Origin: Agaricus subrufescens
Taxonomy: Eukaryota; Basidiomycota; Agaricomycetes; Agaricales; Agaricaceae
Length of the DNA: 64,000 nt
Assembly (NCBI GenBank): GCA_029945375.1
Contig: CM057068.1
Coordinates: 1,412,233 to 1,476,232 of the forward strand
Direction of reading: 5' to 3'
A program made the position numbers and the translations under genes. Positions within the stretch are counted from its first letter, which is position 1. The number at the start of each line of letters is the position of its first letter. Of this stretch, positions 12,377 to 27,419 are shown piece after piece. The notes beneath the pieces were generated by a model that saw nothing but the letters and a program-made list of their open reading frames with translations, was not told the origin of the DNA and made no database searches.

Positions 12377-13221
12377 ATGTCCGCCGCTCCATTCAACCCG
12401 TTCGAGAGGATCGACAAAAGCAAAGCAGCTTTGCTGATTGTCGACCACCAAGTTGGTTTATTCCAACTTGTCCGCGATTACAGCCCAGAAGAATTTCGGG
12501 CCAATATAATCGCGCATGCTTCAATTGGCAAAGCTTTCAACTTGCCTGTCGTGATGACGACTAGTACTGAGACAGGTGGGCATTTACCGTGGCAATCTTA
12601 AATTATCAGGTTGCTGACGGTGAACGGTGAACAGGCCCCAATAGTATCTTGCCCACCGAAATCACTGATATGTATCCGAATACGCCGATTGTCAAGCGCA
12701 GCGGTGAGGTCAATGCTTGGGATAACGCCGACTTTAGGAAAGCTGTTGAGGCAACTGGCAAAAAACAATTAATCATTGCTGGCATTGTCACTGACGTGAG
12801 TATAGTGGACAGTTGAGGTATCGTAAGCAATTTATTGATTTCTGTTGCCAGGTTTGCACTGCCTTTCTAGCCCTGTCTTTGCGCGAAGCAGGTTATACCG
12901 TCTTTGCTAATGCTGAAGCATCTGGCACTACTTCGAAGAGGGTTGCAGATGATGCAAATGAACGTATGCGCCGTGCTGGTGTCCATATATATTCTTCATT
13001 CGCTGTCGTCTGTGACTTGATGAGGGATTGGAGAAATGAACCAGGAGCACTCGAACTGATGCCATGGTTTGACAGGTGAGTTCAGAGTACGAAAGTCATG
13101 ATAGGTTTATTGGATAATCTGACGGTAATACCATTGCAGACATTTTCCAGCATACGGGTATCTTGCTCGTGCTCATGCTGCTGCTATTCGAACCGGGACG
13201 ATATTGCCTGGAGAGCCATAA
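12377..13221 (+). CDS. Isochorismatase-like cysteine hydrolase
   Basis: Four exons (12377-12575, 12635-12795, 12852-13075, 13140-13221) join to 221 amino acids, the normal size. Seen: LLIVDHQVGLF with the catalytic Asp near residue 23, a Lys in the TPIVKRSGEVNAW segment, and the nucleophile Cys in AGIVTDVCTAFLAL, which together form the Asp-Lys-Cys triad; also a basic RVADDANERMRRAG helix. The family cleaves C-N or vinyl-ether bonds (isochorismate, nicotinamide, ureidoacrylate, N-carbamoyl compounds); the substrate is not evident. Same strand as, and downstream of, the PLP enzyme and upstream of P450 gene 2. Confidence 0.92.
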
Positions 13222-15034
13222 AGAAAAGGGTCTGATAAGTCTGGCTGGAGTAGGATTCAAAAATTCCATCCCATAAGACTATGTCGTGATACGGAACGTT
13301 ATTTGTCCATATTTCATAACTAGACTCAATGTCCATCCGGCCGGATATTGTCGATTAATCTATCGGTTAAGTGAAGTTCTAGAGGTGAGGTACGAGACTA
13401 GTTGCAATCATTATGGGGTAACAACCAGCTACATAAAGAGTTGTCAGTTGTCTCCGACGTCTATCGGACGACGCCCATGTACATATTCATATGAAATCAG
13501 GTCAAACACGTATAATAACTGGCTATTTGGCCGATTGATTTCCGAACATGTCATACAATGGTGAATATATTATAATACCAAGAAGCCGAGTTTTGTTTGA
13601 GATTTGCTATGGCACACTGTATCATATAACAATTCAGTGCAAATTCAGTGAAAACTACTGACACGTGGGCCCTGCACAGTCTAGCCGATTTTGGAATGTG
13701 CCTTCTGGCGCCAAGGCCCAATTCAAGGAATTCAACCTGGAGGGCTTCTCAAGGCAATCTGGCATCGGCTATCCGTGAAATTTTAGGTTGCGAGTTCATT
13801 CTTCCCGCTTCCGGTATGGGAGGATATAGAGCTGCGCATGTTGGTTGATGCCATGGTAGAAGACCGGTACTCACGCCAATCGATGAGAACGTGGGTTTAC
13901 ATTATGGCATAGGATTACTAAGGGTATTCAAGGGGCTGTAGAGTCAAGGTGACCCCAACCAAGAAAATTTCCTAATACAGGAAAGAATTCAGATGAAAAA
14001 TATATCCTTCTTTGTAGTGACCCGACACAGTCCGAAACGGAGGTCAAACGTACATACGTTTGTATATTATTTTACCACTGATGGGAGGGGCCATGCGGTT
14101 TCCGTCCCGCTACCTGCCTGAGAGTGTTAATCAAGGAGTATCCGCGTGACTGGCTGCCACCGCTAGTGGGACCCCGAACATGTTGTGGGTTCAATCTGAT
14201 ATGGCCGAGTCACTTCGGCTCTCTAGAGGTCAAGATATATGGCTCGCCTTAACTATCTCCTGAGACAGGAGCGCAAACAGCAGAGTGTAGCACCTTTTCT
14301 TTGGATACCAGACCGTGCTCGAGGGTTGAAAGAATTAAATCATCACAAACGTGTGACGGTATCATACCAACAATGACTTTTCTGATGGGCGTGATTGGAT
14401 AGTCTAATTGTCAAATAACACAACGAATAACCGATAATACAGTCTGAAAGGCGGCGCAGTGAACGACAGGGGGGGTCTGTGGCCTTGGTCCCGAGGCAGG
14501 AGCAGCTCCTTGTCAGAGCTAGAGGTTGGAGCTTGTGGGTCGATGCGGCGTGGGAACAAGCACCACTCCGGATCTACCATCTGGCACACATCCTCCGGAA
14601 TTTCTAGAGCAGCGCTCCACGTGTGTCGCTCCCTGTATTCACGGTGGCAGTATGATTCGTTCGTTTCAGCACCAAGGCAAAGCACGATGACGGTACGAGC
14701 TCTCCGAAGTTCGCCAGAACGAACTTCCGCAAGAACCCCCAGTTGGATGGACATGCATGTCAAACGGCCGGCACGGCCAACTTTGATTCAACCATTTCTC
14801 AACCACCCCTCTGGAACCAGGGCTCGAGAGTGACATGCCCTCTCACGCGCCAACATTCCAGAAAGGTTCTCCTGCCTATTATTTCCGCATAATCCAGGGT
14901 AAGGTTCCATGGCTCCCAGGTCATAGTCCATAAGAAGCGCCCATGGCCCATTCTGGCCCAGGTGTGATATGATATTTGATGCTTCTTCACATTGCGGGCA
15001 AAACCACCTTCCTTTCCTTCCCTGTTCGTCCCAG
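13222..15034. other. Intergenic region
   Basis: About 1.8 kb between the hydrolase and P450 gene 2. Overlapping ORFs around 14400-15110 on both strands conflict with one another and show no motif; I regard them as chance. No repeat or RNA gene was recognised. Confidence 0.45.
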
Positions 15035-17059
15035 ATGCTCCCGCTCGATGTCTGCGCGATTCTATTGACTTCAGTGATCCTCTACCTTTACCTGACGAAA
15101 CGTACCCTACCACATCCGCCTGGTCCCCCCGGTTATCCCATTATTGGAAATTTGTTCGATATGCCCTCGCATAACAGCTTCCTCACATTCACCGAATGGG
15201 CAGAAAAGTACAGTAGGTGAATGGCTTCCTCCAACAAATATTGTGATTTTTATCTTTCAGACAGCGAGATTCTGTACCTCAACGTTTGCGGAACGAAAAT
15301 CGTTATCCTCAATTCTCTTCGTGTCATTAATGAGCTGTTGGACAAAAGGTCTTCAATATACTCGAGCAGGTATGTCACCCTGAGACTATTGCTACGACCT
15401 CTGGTTTTATATCCTTTCACCTAGACCCCAAAGGGTCATGGTATCCGACTTGATGGGCTGGGGCTTTATGTTTGCGACTATGCCCTATGGCAGCGACTGG
15501 CGGCGACGCCGTAGACTATTTCAACGTTTCTTCCCGACTTCCAGAGCAGACGCCTATCAGCCTCAGCAAAGGGTGCAGGTTCGCCATCTGCTCGCACATT
15601 TGTGCGATTCACGGCAGGACTTCATGCAAACTCTTCGACAGTACGTCATCCAGTGTCATAGTGCTAGTACTCTAATTCGACGAACTTCTTCCAGCTTTAC
15701 TGGTGGCATTGTCTTAGCTCTCGGTTATGGAATACAAGTAAAACACACAGATGATCCGTACATTAAAATAGCTCAACGAGCAATTGGACTTCTGAACGAT
15801 GCCTCTGGGCCGGGAAAGTATCTTGTGGATGTTATCCCATGGCTGAAGTATATACCCGACTGGTTCCCCGGTGCGAAGTTTAAGAGAGATGCAAAAGAAT
15901 GGCGAAAAGCCACTGAAGAGTTCAAGGAAGCACCTTTCCAGGCCACGAAACAGAATATGGTGAGTACCCTACCAGAATATTCGTTGGTGACTATATATTG
16001 TCGTAGGAAAAAGGGACTGCATCGATTAGCTATGCGGCAACTTGCCTTGAGAATCTTCATACCAAAACAGTAGAGGAGCGGTGTAGCATGGAGGAGATTA
16101 TTAAAGACACCGCAGCAACCTTTTACGGGGGTATGTACACGATGCGCATCAATATATCTACATCAAGCTCACGTACCGGCGGGATTTAGGTGGGACCGAC
16201 ACGATAATGTGCACTCTACTTACTTTTGTATTAGCTATGAAGCATTTCCCTTCCGCCCAAATTAAAGCCCAGGAAGAACTTGATAGAGTTGTTGGTCCTG
16301 ATCGTCTACCTGATTTCAGCGACGCCACGGCTCTACCGTATGTACAAGCCTTGATCAAAGAAGTGTTTAGGTGGCAACCCATTTCACCAATTGGTTAGTA
16401 ATCAAGAATCAAATCCGCTCTGTTTGATTAACTCAAATTGCCACAGCCTTACCACACTCCGTGACTGAGGACGATGTTTTTGAAGGATATCTCATACCCG
16501 AAGACTCCATTATGATACCCAATAGCTGGTGAGAACGAACCATCACTATTTTACTTTTTCTCCTTGACTCATTCTTTGTTCTCCCTCGTATAGGATAATC
16601 TTTCACGATGGGAAGACTTTCCCAAATCCGACTGAATTTGATCCACAGAGATTCTTGACACCCTCAGGAGAGCCTGATCCCAACGTTCTCAACCCATTTG
16701 AGGTTGCGTTTGGCTATGGCCGCAGGTCGGTCTTTTTTTGTGAAACATATCTACACATGGTCGTGATTTACTAATGCTCACGGCAGAATTTGTCCTGGAA
16801 TGCACATGGCACGATCAACACTCTACATAGTGATATCTTGCATTCTACATACAATGTGCATTTCAAAACCTCCAGGAGATGACCAACCCGTGGAATACCT
16901 TGATACCATCATTCGGTTCGTCATCTCACGTACACTTAGCTCTTCAAGACTTTGATTACAAACACTACTAGGATGCCAAAATCGTTCGAATGTGAAATCA
17001 AACCCCGTTCAGAATCCAAAGAGCGCCTAGTAAAGATTGAATCTCTGGGTGCTCACTAA
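15035..17059 (+). CDS. Cytochrome P450 monooxygenase 2
   Basis: Ten exons (15035-15212, 15261-15369, 15425-15640, 15695-15959, 16007-16130, 16190-16393, 16447-16528, 16594-16725, 16787-16915, 16972-17059) join to 508 amino acids. Seen: membrane anchor LDVCAILLTSVILYLYL, hinge HPPGPPGYPIIGNL, SDLMGW and PYGSDWRRRRRLFQ in the B-C region, I-helix GGGTDT, K-helix EVFRWQP, PQRF, and heme loop FGYGRRICPG. It matches P450 gene 1 along its length and shares most intron positions, so the two arose by duplication, yet two unrelated enzyme genes now lie between them. The start at 15035 is preferred over the in-frame 14969 because it places the hydrophobic anchor at the N-terminus. Confidence 0.93.
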
Positions 17060-18726
17060 TCTTGGAATTAATTTGCCTTGTACATATGTACGACAGCCGA
17101 CGGCCTCTCATCATGACCTCAATGTACCCATTATAGCACCGAACTTGGCTGCTGCAGCATTAATGCATTATGATGTTTATTATACTTACTAACTCATGAG
17201 GATCCTCGAGAGAGAAGGTCAGGACCGTCTTCTCGGTCGTCCTAAGGGTCAATTTTATTCCCCCACTAGACTCTTAGCTGTTCTTCTGTGGCGCAAGCGT
17301 GATTCTTCCATGTGGTTACGTAGCCTGAAGGAGCTCGATTTAGTCCTCGCCGTGATGGCAGGAGGCTTCGCTGGTGCAGCTGCAAGTTTTATGTGGCCGT
17401 CCGTTCATTGTACTCATTCTGAAACTCACCACGGCTATCCGGTCCGTTCACCACTTATTAAGGCGAAGACTGGTGCTGCTCCTTTGTACCGGGTGAACAT
17501 TGTCTTTTAAATCCACAGTGGCAACTGTCAGGACAAGATCTTTCCCCTAAAGGTTTTTGAAGAGGCGGTGTAAATGTTTTGCAGCTCATGTGAAGACGCA
17601 GGGACATAAAGGTCTTTACAAGGCTTTCGTATACTGCAATATCAAATACTACACAGCTATATATAGAGGTATGACACGAGAACTCCATCTCAACGTCACA
17701 ATGCCCGTTCATGAATAGCATCGACACGATTCCGGGTTGCTCGCTGCCGTCATCACCGTCTAACCGGGCACCCCTCCCAACCAAATCGTCCTTACGATAT
17801 GAAACAGATATCCTCTAGGACGTCGAACTGATTCCAGTTTGTACGGTTTTTAAAATGAAATACTACTCCCATCGACCTAACCATGCGATATATATCACTC
17901 GCCCATATCGGCCTAAGGGGACGATGCCCTGCAATCATTCTTGCTCAGATTACGGTTTAACTGTGTCTCCGTACTCGGAACAGCATACACCCTACAGGGG
18001 TGAAAATTTTTCTTGATATGAAAAAGGGAATGCGGAATGCACAAGCAAACAAACAGTCAGGAAACAATAAATCAATATCAGACGCGAAATAGTTCTCCAC
18101 CCAAATTAGTATGATCCCCTTACGTTTGCCTGATCTAGAAAACGTCTTGACCTGCTAACCCTTGATTCCGCTCGATCTTCACCGTGAGGGCTGATAGTGT
18201 CTGGCAGGCAAGGTAAAACAGTCACTCAGCATGATCAGGCTGAAGTCAGTTTTCCGTCAATATACCTCGTTAATGATCAGTTGTAGGGAGTGTTGCTCAA
18301 TATTCACGACCTTCCCATTAAAGGCTATTCAGTATTCCTCGTACCCAAAGGGCAAGTGGTGTACGCCACCCTGAGAACACAATCAATTGAAACTAAAAAC
18401 TAAAGGGCACATGTGGAAGAAGGCAAGCCGGGTTCATAACTTATCCTAATTTTTTGGACAAGGCATGGGACCAGACATCTTTGAGTGGAGTGTGAACAGA
18501 TGCTAACCAAGTGCAGTCGGGCTTTACTTTGCAACACGAACATTTAACAAAGACACGGCATTAATAGCCTCTATTCATATCGTACAACACTTTTTTACTT
18601 CTATCAACGCTCACTCATAATGACTTCTGATCAGATTATTCTTTACTCCTTGCGGTGCGCCTGGTACCAATGAATCAGGCCAGTTGTCTGATCATGGAAA
18701 TACGTCAGTAAAGTCGGCTCCTAAAG
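17060..18726. other. Intergenic region
   Basis: About 1.67 kb between the 3' ends of P450 gene 2 and the phosphoglucose isomerase gene. A 104-codon frame at 17196-17510 has no motif or exon partner. No repeat was recognised. Confidence 0.45.
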
Positions 18727-21134
<2,408 letters not shown>

Positions 21135-22202
21135 TCATCGAGGGAGTGGCTTCTCCATTATAAACAGAGAAACAACGATTGCGGTCAATACGAAACTCAT
21201 AGTGAGAATCAAGGTGCTTTGTATTGCGGTTCCGTATGCTGATCTCACAATTTCGCGTGTCTCCGCATCCAACTTGTCCAAATAGGAGAGTGATTGCCGG
21301 ACCTGCCTGACGATCTGCTCAAGCAACGGTGAATGAACTGAGTACCCCGGTTGTCAAGATGAAGCGGGTTGACTTACCTCGTCTGCATCTTTTCCTTCTA
21401 TTACATGGTGTAGTGTCGACCGAAGCGTGGACTGGAGGAGGGTGCTTCCGACGGAAAGACCGACAACCGAACCCAGTGAACGAAAGAAATATGTCACTAG
21501 GGTAAAAGAATCGTCAAAAATCGATTAATCAGGATGTATCATATAAATAAGAACCTGCTGTTGCGACTGCCTGGTCACTTCTGTTTACATTTGCGATGAG
21601 AGATACCAACGAGGTTGTAATGCCGCTACTGTAACCGAGAGCAGTTACTGCCAAACCTATGAATAAGGACAGATGGGTTTGTTTGACATCAGAAGCGTAA
21701 TTTTACCTCGACGTACCTGCAATGATTGCACCCATAGATTTTGGCAGCTGCAGAATTCCAGTTCCACTCGCAACAGTGAATGTCCCAGCTAGAAAAACCG
21801 TGTAGGAGGCAACAGACAACCAATAGTACCGGCCAGTGCTCTGAATAATAACACCTGACAGAAGACTACTAGTAAGGTCCGCCGAGATCGAGATGACAAG
21901 CCATGCTCCAGTTACCGATGCTGTCTTTCCCAACACCGCTTGGAAGTATAGTGAAATGTGAAACAATTGACCGAACGAAGCGGCAACGCTCAGGAAGTTG
22001 AGCAGATACGAAGCGATCAGAGCTCGATTGAAAACGAGGCGAGGAGGTGCAAAAGGTTCGGAAGCAAAATGTCCTTCAATGAGGCCGAAAACGATGAACA
22101 AGAGGGCAAAACAAACGAGTGATACTATCGTTACGGGATTTTTCCAACCAACGTCCCCACCACGATCAAGACCAAATAACAAACAAAAAACAGCTAGTAC
22201 CA

Positions 22203-22213
22203 ATGTTACAGCC
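22203..22213. repeat. Target-site duplication, left copy
   Basis: ATGTTACAGCC, repeated exactly at 22860-22870. It corresponds to host codons for Gly-Ala-Val-Thr of the MFS gene on the - strand. Confidence 0.88.
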
Positions 22214-22859
22214 GGGCTACAGCAAAAGTGCGGAGCCCGCGCGCGGACGCGGACTAATGCGGACAAATGCGGGTCACGGCGCGGACCTGGCGCGGATCAA
22301 AGGTAAACACGCACCAACACATGATAAGATACCAGGCCGGAAACCCACAGAAATATTTGCAGCTATCAGTAACATATCTATGAAGGACATCAGTAGTCAA
22401 TAGAGTGTATATTTACTGGATACAAAAAGCATAATCATAATAAGGGGAGCGTGGGCTTACACTTCGACGCGGATAAGTAAGGGCAGAAGCGGACACATGA
22501 GGGCAGATGCGGGAGGCGCGGACCAATGAAGAATCGACGCGGGCTCCATGCGGCCCAGATGCGGATGGGTGCGGTCCCCACCCAAGTGATGCGGACAGGA
22601 CGCGGGTTCCTGCTCAAGTCTTGACTGGATGTTTTCATAAACCTATTGCCTCGTCAATCGCTTATTGTTAAGTAAAACACAGTCTATTCTCAAAGTGCTG
22701 CTGGGATGTATCAACTCCTACATAGATACAGGCCCCCTCTGAAGCTGTGTTGTTATACGGCGGCGCGGACTGACCACGGGCTGTTGCCCCTTTGGGATAA
22801 AGGCGCGGACAGCACGCGGGATAGTGTCCGCGTGCTTGTCCGCACTTTTCTGCGAGCCC
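22214..22859. mobile_element. 646-bp non-autonomous DNA transposon inside the MFS gene
   Basis: The element is flanked by perfect 11-bp copies of ATGTTACAGCC (22203-22213 and 22860-22870). Its ends are imperfect inverted repeats: + strand GGGCTACAGCAAAAGTGCGG at 22214 and, read from the other end on the - strand, GGGCTCGCAGAAAAGTGCGG at 22859; 16 of the first 21 positions agree. The interior is full of GCGGAC, GCGGGT and GCGGAT hexamers in both orientations, like subterminal transposase-binding repeats. It has no coding capacity. A 9-11 bp duplication fits Mutator-like elements, but the superfamily is not proven. Confidence 0.88.
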
Positions 22860-22870
22860 ATGTTACAGCC
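22860..22870. repeat. Target-site duplication, right copy
   Basis: Perfect copy of 22203-22213, directly abutting the right terminus of the 646-bp element. Confidence 0.88.
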
Positions 22871-23918
22871 CCTGCGAAATCAATTCTGCGAACTTTTGAT
22901 TTCAGGCTGGTACTAACGCTTGCATTGGATTGGGAACAAGGTGGGGAGGGAGGCGCGGGTATTTGAAGGAAAAAATAAACAGAGATGCCAGATGCGATTG
23001 CAAGGGGTATCTGGACAAAAAAGCCCCATCGCCATCCTATTGTATCAGCGAGTAAACCTCCAAGAGAAGCGCCGGTGGTGTTCCCCAAGGACCATACGAT
23101 ATTCATGAGACCTGTTTATTGATTAAAATGAGTCCTGGAACAATTCTGCGACAGCAAGCGAATTTACCCTGCCAGGTTCCACGAGAGCGAAGGGGTACGA
23201 GATCGGATATGATGATACTAGCCAACCTGCAAGAAAGTTAAACCCAGGAACATTCGGCACCGTTGAAGAGTGACATACGTAGCCATCCCCCCGCCACCGA
23301 TACCAGCCAAGGCACGACATGCAATCAACATGTCCATGCTCTGGGCAGACCCAGACAGTATACACCCGATCGCATACATACTGTATGCAAACAGGATACA
23401 ACTTTTCCTACCAAAGATGTCGCTGAGTTTCCCGTATAATGGCCTGAAACTTGATGAGTGGACAAGTAAAACATCAAGTGAATAGCGAACTGAAAGCTGG
23501 CGACTGTGAGAAGGTAGGCGGTGGCGATCCAACTCGTCTTCTTCAGTTCATTGAAATAAGTCCCAATCTTGCCGAAGGCTGTTGAAGAGAGGTGGTAAGT
23601 ACAGAGTATCATGATGTTGAGGATAGAACATACATGACACCACAATCGTATTGTCCATCGCCGATAAGAACACTCCGACAAGAATGGGTGCAACCTGAAA
23701 GATAACATTAATTCTTATATGAACAGATGAAGAACACACTATACAGCGAAGAATTGCCCCTTTAGTGTCTGGGGCTTATTTTTTTGTTCGTCATCTGCCG
23801 TCGGCACATCGTTTTTTTCACCAGCTTCGTTAATAAGGGTCACTTGGGATGGGCTCGCACTCGGCAGTGGCGTAGTCTCCATCAAGGAGGAGGAGGGGGG
23901 GAAAGGTCTTGATGCCAT

Positions 23919-25772
23919 GCATAATTCGTACGCAACCCAGCTTTAAGCCTTGCAAAATTTGGTGTTCACGACGGCTGTGGAGCGCCATGCTGTCGTAAGT
24001 ATCTAGGAGAGAGCGAAGAACGCGTACCGGACCCGAATTTCGACCAAAAAATACGTCTTTAGGGAAAGCTTCGTACGTTAAAGACCCTTAATTATGAGAA
24101 CAATGCCGTCGGTAGCTCTGAATTTTGTATTTTTAATCTCACCCTTTATTTACTGCACCTAAAGCTCCAAGGCCCGGCTGAATCCTTTATGAATGAAAAC
24201 TGTCCAGACACTAAGCATTACTGACTGTTGGAAACCGACTGTGAGGACGTGAGCAGGCCGTAACTGTTGCAATCTGAAAGGATACATGCTTACATCATAG
24301 TTGCTTTACTTACATGGTGCCAGTTGTCGACCCCAGAAATTAATGAATGACGATGACCTTGCTTGATGTGCCCGCTCCAATGATTGTTTTCCGGCCGAGT
24401 ATTCTTCTGGATTCGCGGAGTGAATAGTTGGCTATGATGCTCTCCTCAGGCTATAGAGACACATCGACTGTGCTGTACTTCAAAGCCACGGGAAAGCAAA
24501 TAACACACAGAAATTTTGCGAAGTTTTCCGTAATGTCCAAAAATAACGGAATCAATATATTTGGGATCGGCGAAATTTGTGGGAAACAGGAAGGGTTGTT
24601 ACTTGCCGAGTCTGCCATCATCTAGTCGGTTCAGAGCATCAGCGCTAAACAATTCCAACCCTCGATTTTAGATTCCAGATTCGAAGTACATAACCAGTGA
24701 CATGCTTAGAAGAACATAACACCATATTGATTGTTACAGATATCGTATTGTCTTCGGAGGAACCGGCCGTGAGAAGCTATACTTGAAATCCGGGAAGGAG
24801 AACAATTTAAGATTCTCGGAAAAAATGAACAAGGTCTTAGGTACGCCGAAGCTCCAGAACGTAGAGGAATATTTAGCTGTCATCGGGCGGCTCCGGAGTG
24901 CCTGAAGCAATGGATCAAAACCAGACTTTTCTTTTTTCAACAACCACAGTCACTTGGAGCCTTGGAAGCCGATATACTTGCAATTACAAGTCAGTACCAT
25001 AGCGGCAACGATAGCTTTGACTCGTCATGAGAGGGTACCAAAAAATCTCTTTTTGCCAACGGGCTGACTAGACCGAAAGAGATATCGGATTGGCCATGTG
25101 ATAGCTAGATGTTGGTCATGGAATAATAAATAATCTTTTTCAGTACATTTAGAACAAAAGTTTCCGTCATGGGGCCCTACAACTGTGGCATCAGAGATGA
25201 TAATTAGATGTCATGATGTGATTCGGAAGAGTAGGTCCCTGTTAGTGTGAGTCAGCTAATCGACGACCCTGTAAAAGATCATTCCAACCTGCAACATCTG
25301 GACAGCTTCAGTGATCACCTTAGGGCCTACTACCTGGATTTCTGTCCTTCTCAGCAGTGCGGCAACTAGACTACTATCCACCATCAGCACTTAGTTACTC
25401 AGCTTGTGGCTTGCAGCTGGGTTGTGCAAACTCAGCAAGCACCATGGGTAAGCGGCTGGGGACAATCTCAACATTCTGGTTACTACACGTCAATAAAGCC
25501 CAACTTTTGAATTGTACCGTGAACCTCCCATTTCCGGCCTCGCAGGTCAAAAAATCCTATAATATACATCACGGCCGCTACTTATAAGAAATACTTGGCA
25601 ACTTCCCTGTTCTCGTGTGAGCCGTATATATAGTAATCCTTAACTGCCGGTGCTTATGAAGCAGCCACGAATTCCCCCGGCTCCGCAAGCAATGTCATCA
25701 CGCGCTCATCCCCGTAGAGGATCGCCGAAGGATAAAAACACACAATTTATCTTATTGCACCCCAACAGAAAG
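23919..25772. other. Divergent intergenic region (MFS / aldo-keto reductase)
   Basis: About 1.85 kb containing both promoters. No gene, RNA or clear repeat was recognised. Small ORFs near 24428 and 24734 lack motifs. Confidence 0.45.
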
Positions 25773-27419
25773 ATGGCCAGCAGAAAATCTAACATGCCCT
25801 ATGGTAGTATTGAAAAAAAGTTCCCTTCGTTGTAGCAGCTTTCGCTGACATCTCTTTATAGTCCGCCTGGGCAATTCAGGTCTCAAAGTGTCTAAGATCA
25901 TACTAGGTTGTATGTCTTATGGAACACCTGAGTGGCAGGGATGGGTTCTACCAGAACAAGAGGCGATCAAACATATAAAGACTGCGTAAGTATCTGCAAT
26001 TGTATTTTTCCTAAAACGTGTCTAACCGCCGCTTAGCTATGACTCTGGGATCAACACTTTTGACACCGCAAACGTCAGTTCCCACCCATCCAAATCTGTT
26101 GGTGCACTCCTGCTCAAGTTGGGTTTTGCAGATGTACTCGAATGGCCTCTCCGAAGTTATCTTGGGAAAAGCAATCAAACAACATGATTTACCTCGCGAT
26201 GAGATTGTAATCATGACTAAACTTCGCTTCCTTGTTGGGCGGGACTATACGATGATTTCAAGGTCTCCAAATCCAGACGAACTTGGTTATGTAAATCAAT
26301 ATGGGCTGAGTAGGAAACATATATTTGATTCAGTCAAAAAAAGTCTGGATCGGCTTCAACTTGATTATGTCGATGTCCTTCAGTGTGAGTTACTTTATTC
26401 GTTTTGTGTGCCCATCTAATCATCCGTTTGATTTTAAGGCCATAGATTCGATCCAGACACCCCAATTGAAGAAACGGTACGTAAAACCAACCACGACACG
26501 AGATAGATTATATATACATGCGTTGGGCAGATGCAAGCCTTGCATGATGTTGTGCAAGCAGGATATGCTAGATACATCGGAATGTCGTCATGCTACGCTT
26601 GGCAATGTGAGTGTTGACTTGATTTATGAATTTACTCCATCACTCATCATTGCTCTCTGGACAATAGTTGCTACTATGCAAAGTATGAAATTTCGGAATA
26701 CTTATAGTTAATCTAACAAATTATCTAGATTATGCTATAAACAACAAGTTGACGCCATTCTTCTCAATGCAAAACCACTACAACATGATCTATCGCGAAG
26801 AGGAACGAGAAATGTTCCCTACATCAAAGGTTAGGTTCATTTTCTTCCCCATTATATGTCAGTTTTGACTGATGATACTAGTGGTTCGGGGTTGGTTCTA
26901 TCCCGTTTTCACCCCTCGCGCGTGGACATCTCAGTAGACCGCTCTCGGCCACGACAACGAGAACTGGGACGGACCCGTTCCAGAGCATTTATCAAGCTGA
27001 CAGCCCTGCTACACAAGCAATTATCAACGCGTAGGCTTTCTGTTCTTGCGTCTCGTAATTAGTATTTGATCAAAGGTGCATGCAGTGTTGAGAAAATTGC
27101 CAAAGAGAAAGGCATCAGTATGGCCCAAGTATCGCTTGCTTGGGTTATGAGTAAGCCAGGTGCGTATCGAGTCTAAATAGGGATAGTGAACGCTTACCGA
27201 ATAACACTATCTAAATCATCAGGTGTTACCGCTCCTATTGTTGGAACAACTTCATTACAGAACTTAGCTGACCTCCTTGGTAACGTTCTATGTCTCTACT
27301 ATGAGATCTTTGTCTCATTCATCATTGATCAAGGCGCTGTTCATGTCAAGCTGACCGAAGACGAAGTTAACCAGCTGGAGGAAGCGTATAAACCTCTCCC
27401 CATTGTGGGTCATTCTTAG
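25773..27419 (+). CDS. Aldo-keto reductase (Yakc/aryl-alcohol dehydrogenase type)
   Basis: An NADP-dependent (beta/alpha)8-barrel oxidoreductase. Twelve exons (25773-25803, 25862-25985, 26037-26073, 26132-26384, 26439-26476, 26531-26606, 26668-26682, 26729-26829, 26882-27030, 27086-27159, 27223-27279, 27334-27419) join to 346 amino acids. Seen: VRLGNSGLKVSKIILGCMSYG, the catalytic Asp in GINTFDTAN, Tyr in MYSNGLSE, Lys in IVIMTKL, His in LQCHRFDPDTPIEET, IGMSSCYAW, PFSPLARG, and the cofactor region APIVGTTSLQNL. All four catalytic residues are present. Exon 7 is only 15 nt. The start is supported by the splice after MPYG-equivalent codons into VRLGNSG. It lies head-to-head with the broken MFS exporter. 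Confidence 0.92.

Larger units (their letters stand above)
21135..23918 (-). pseudogene. MFS drug/toxin exporter disrupted by a transposable element
   Basis: A 14-TM type major facilitator of the fungal multidrug exporter class. Exons on the - strand: 23745-23918, 23634-23694, 23491-23578, 23279-23443, 23168-23226, 21717-23111 (containing the insertion), 21555-21656, 21378-21496, 21135-21317. Seen: PILVGVFLSAMDNTIVV, WIATAYLLTVASFQ, GKLSDIFGRK (motif A), IACRALAGIGGGG, LRSRGTWQG, GNTTGASLGGLLADTIGWRW (motif C region), and a C-terminal TM helix. The large exon carries 646 bp of foreign DNA at 22214-22859 plus one extra target copy; leaving these out, the exon lengths sum to 563 codons with no stop. 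As it stands, translation runs from DFAGAVT into transposon sequence and soon stops. It is divergent from the aldo-keto reductase. Confidence 0.88.

Noticed and set aside
12079..12564. 161-codon + strand ORF
   Set aside because: It overlaps the first exon of the isochorismatase-like gene in another frame and has no motif.
14404..15113. Overlapping 104-124 codon ORFs on both strands
   Set aside because: They overlap one another and the P450 5' region and show no recognisable protein features.
17196..17510. 104-codon ORF in the intergenic region
   Set aside because: It has one moderately hydrophobic stretch but no exon partner, family motif or upstream signal.
22119..22966. ORFs crossing the MFS insertion (22119-22403, 22706-22966)
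   Set aside because: They are open frames through GC-rich transposon repeats, not genes.
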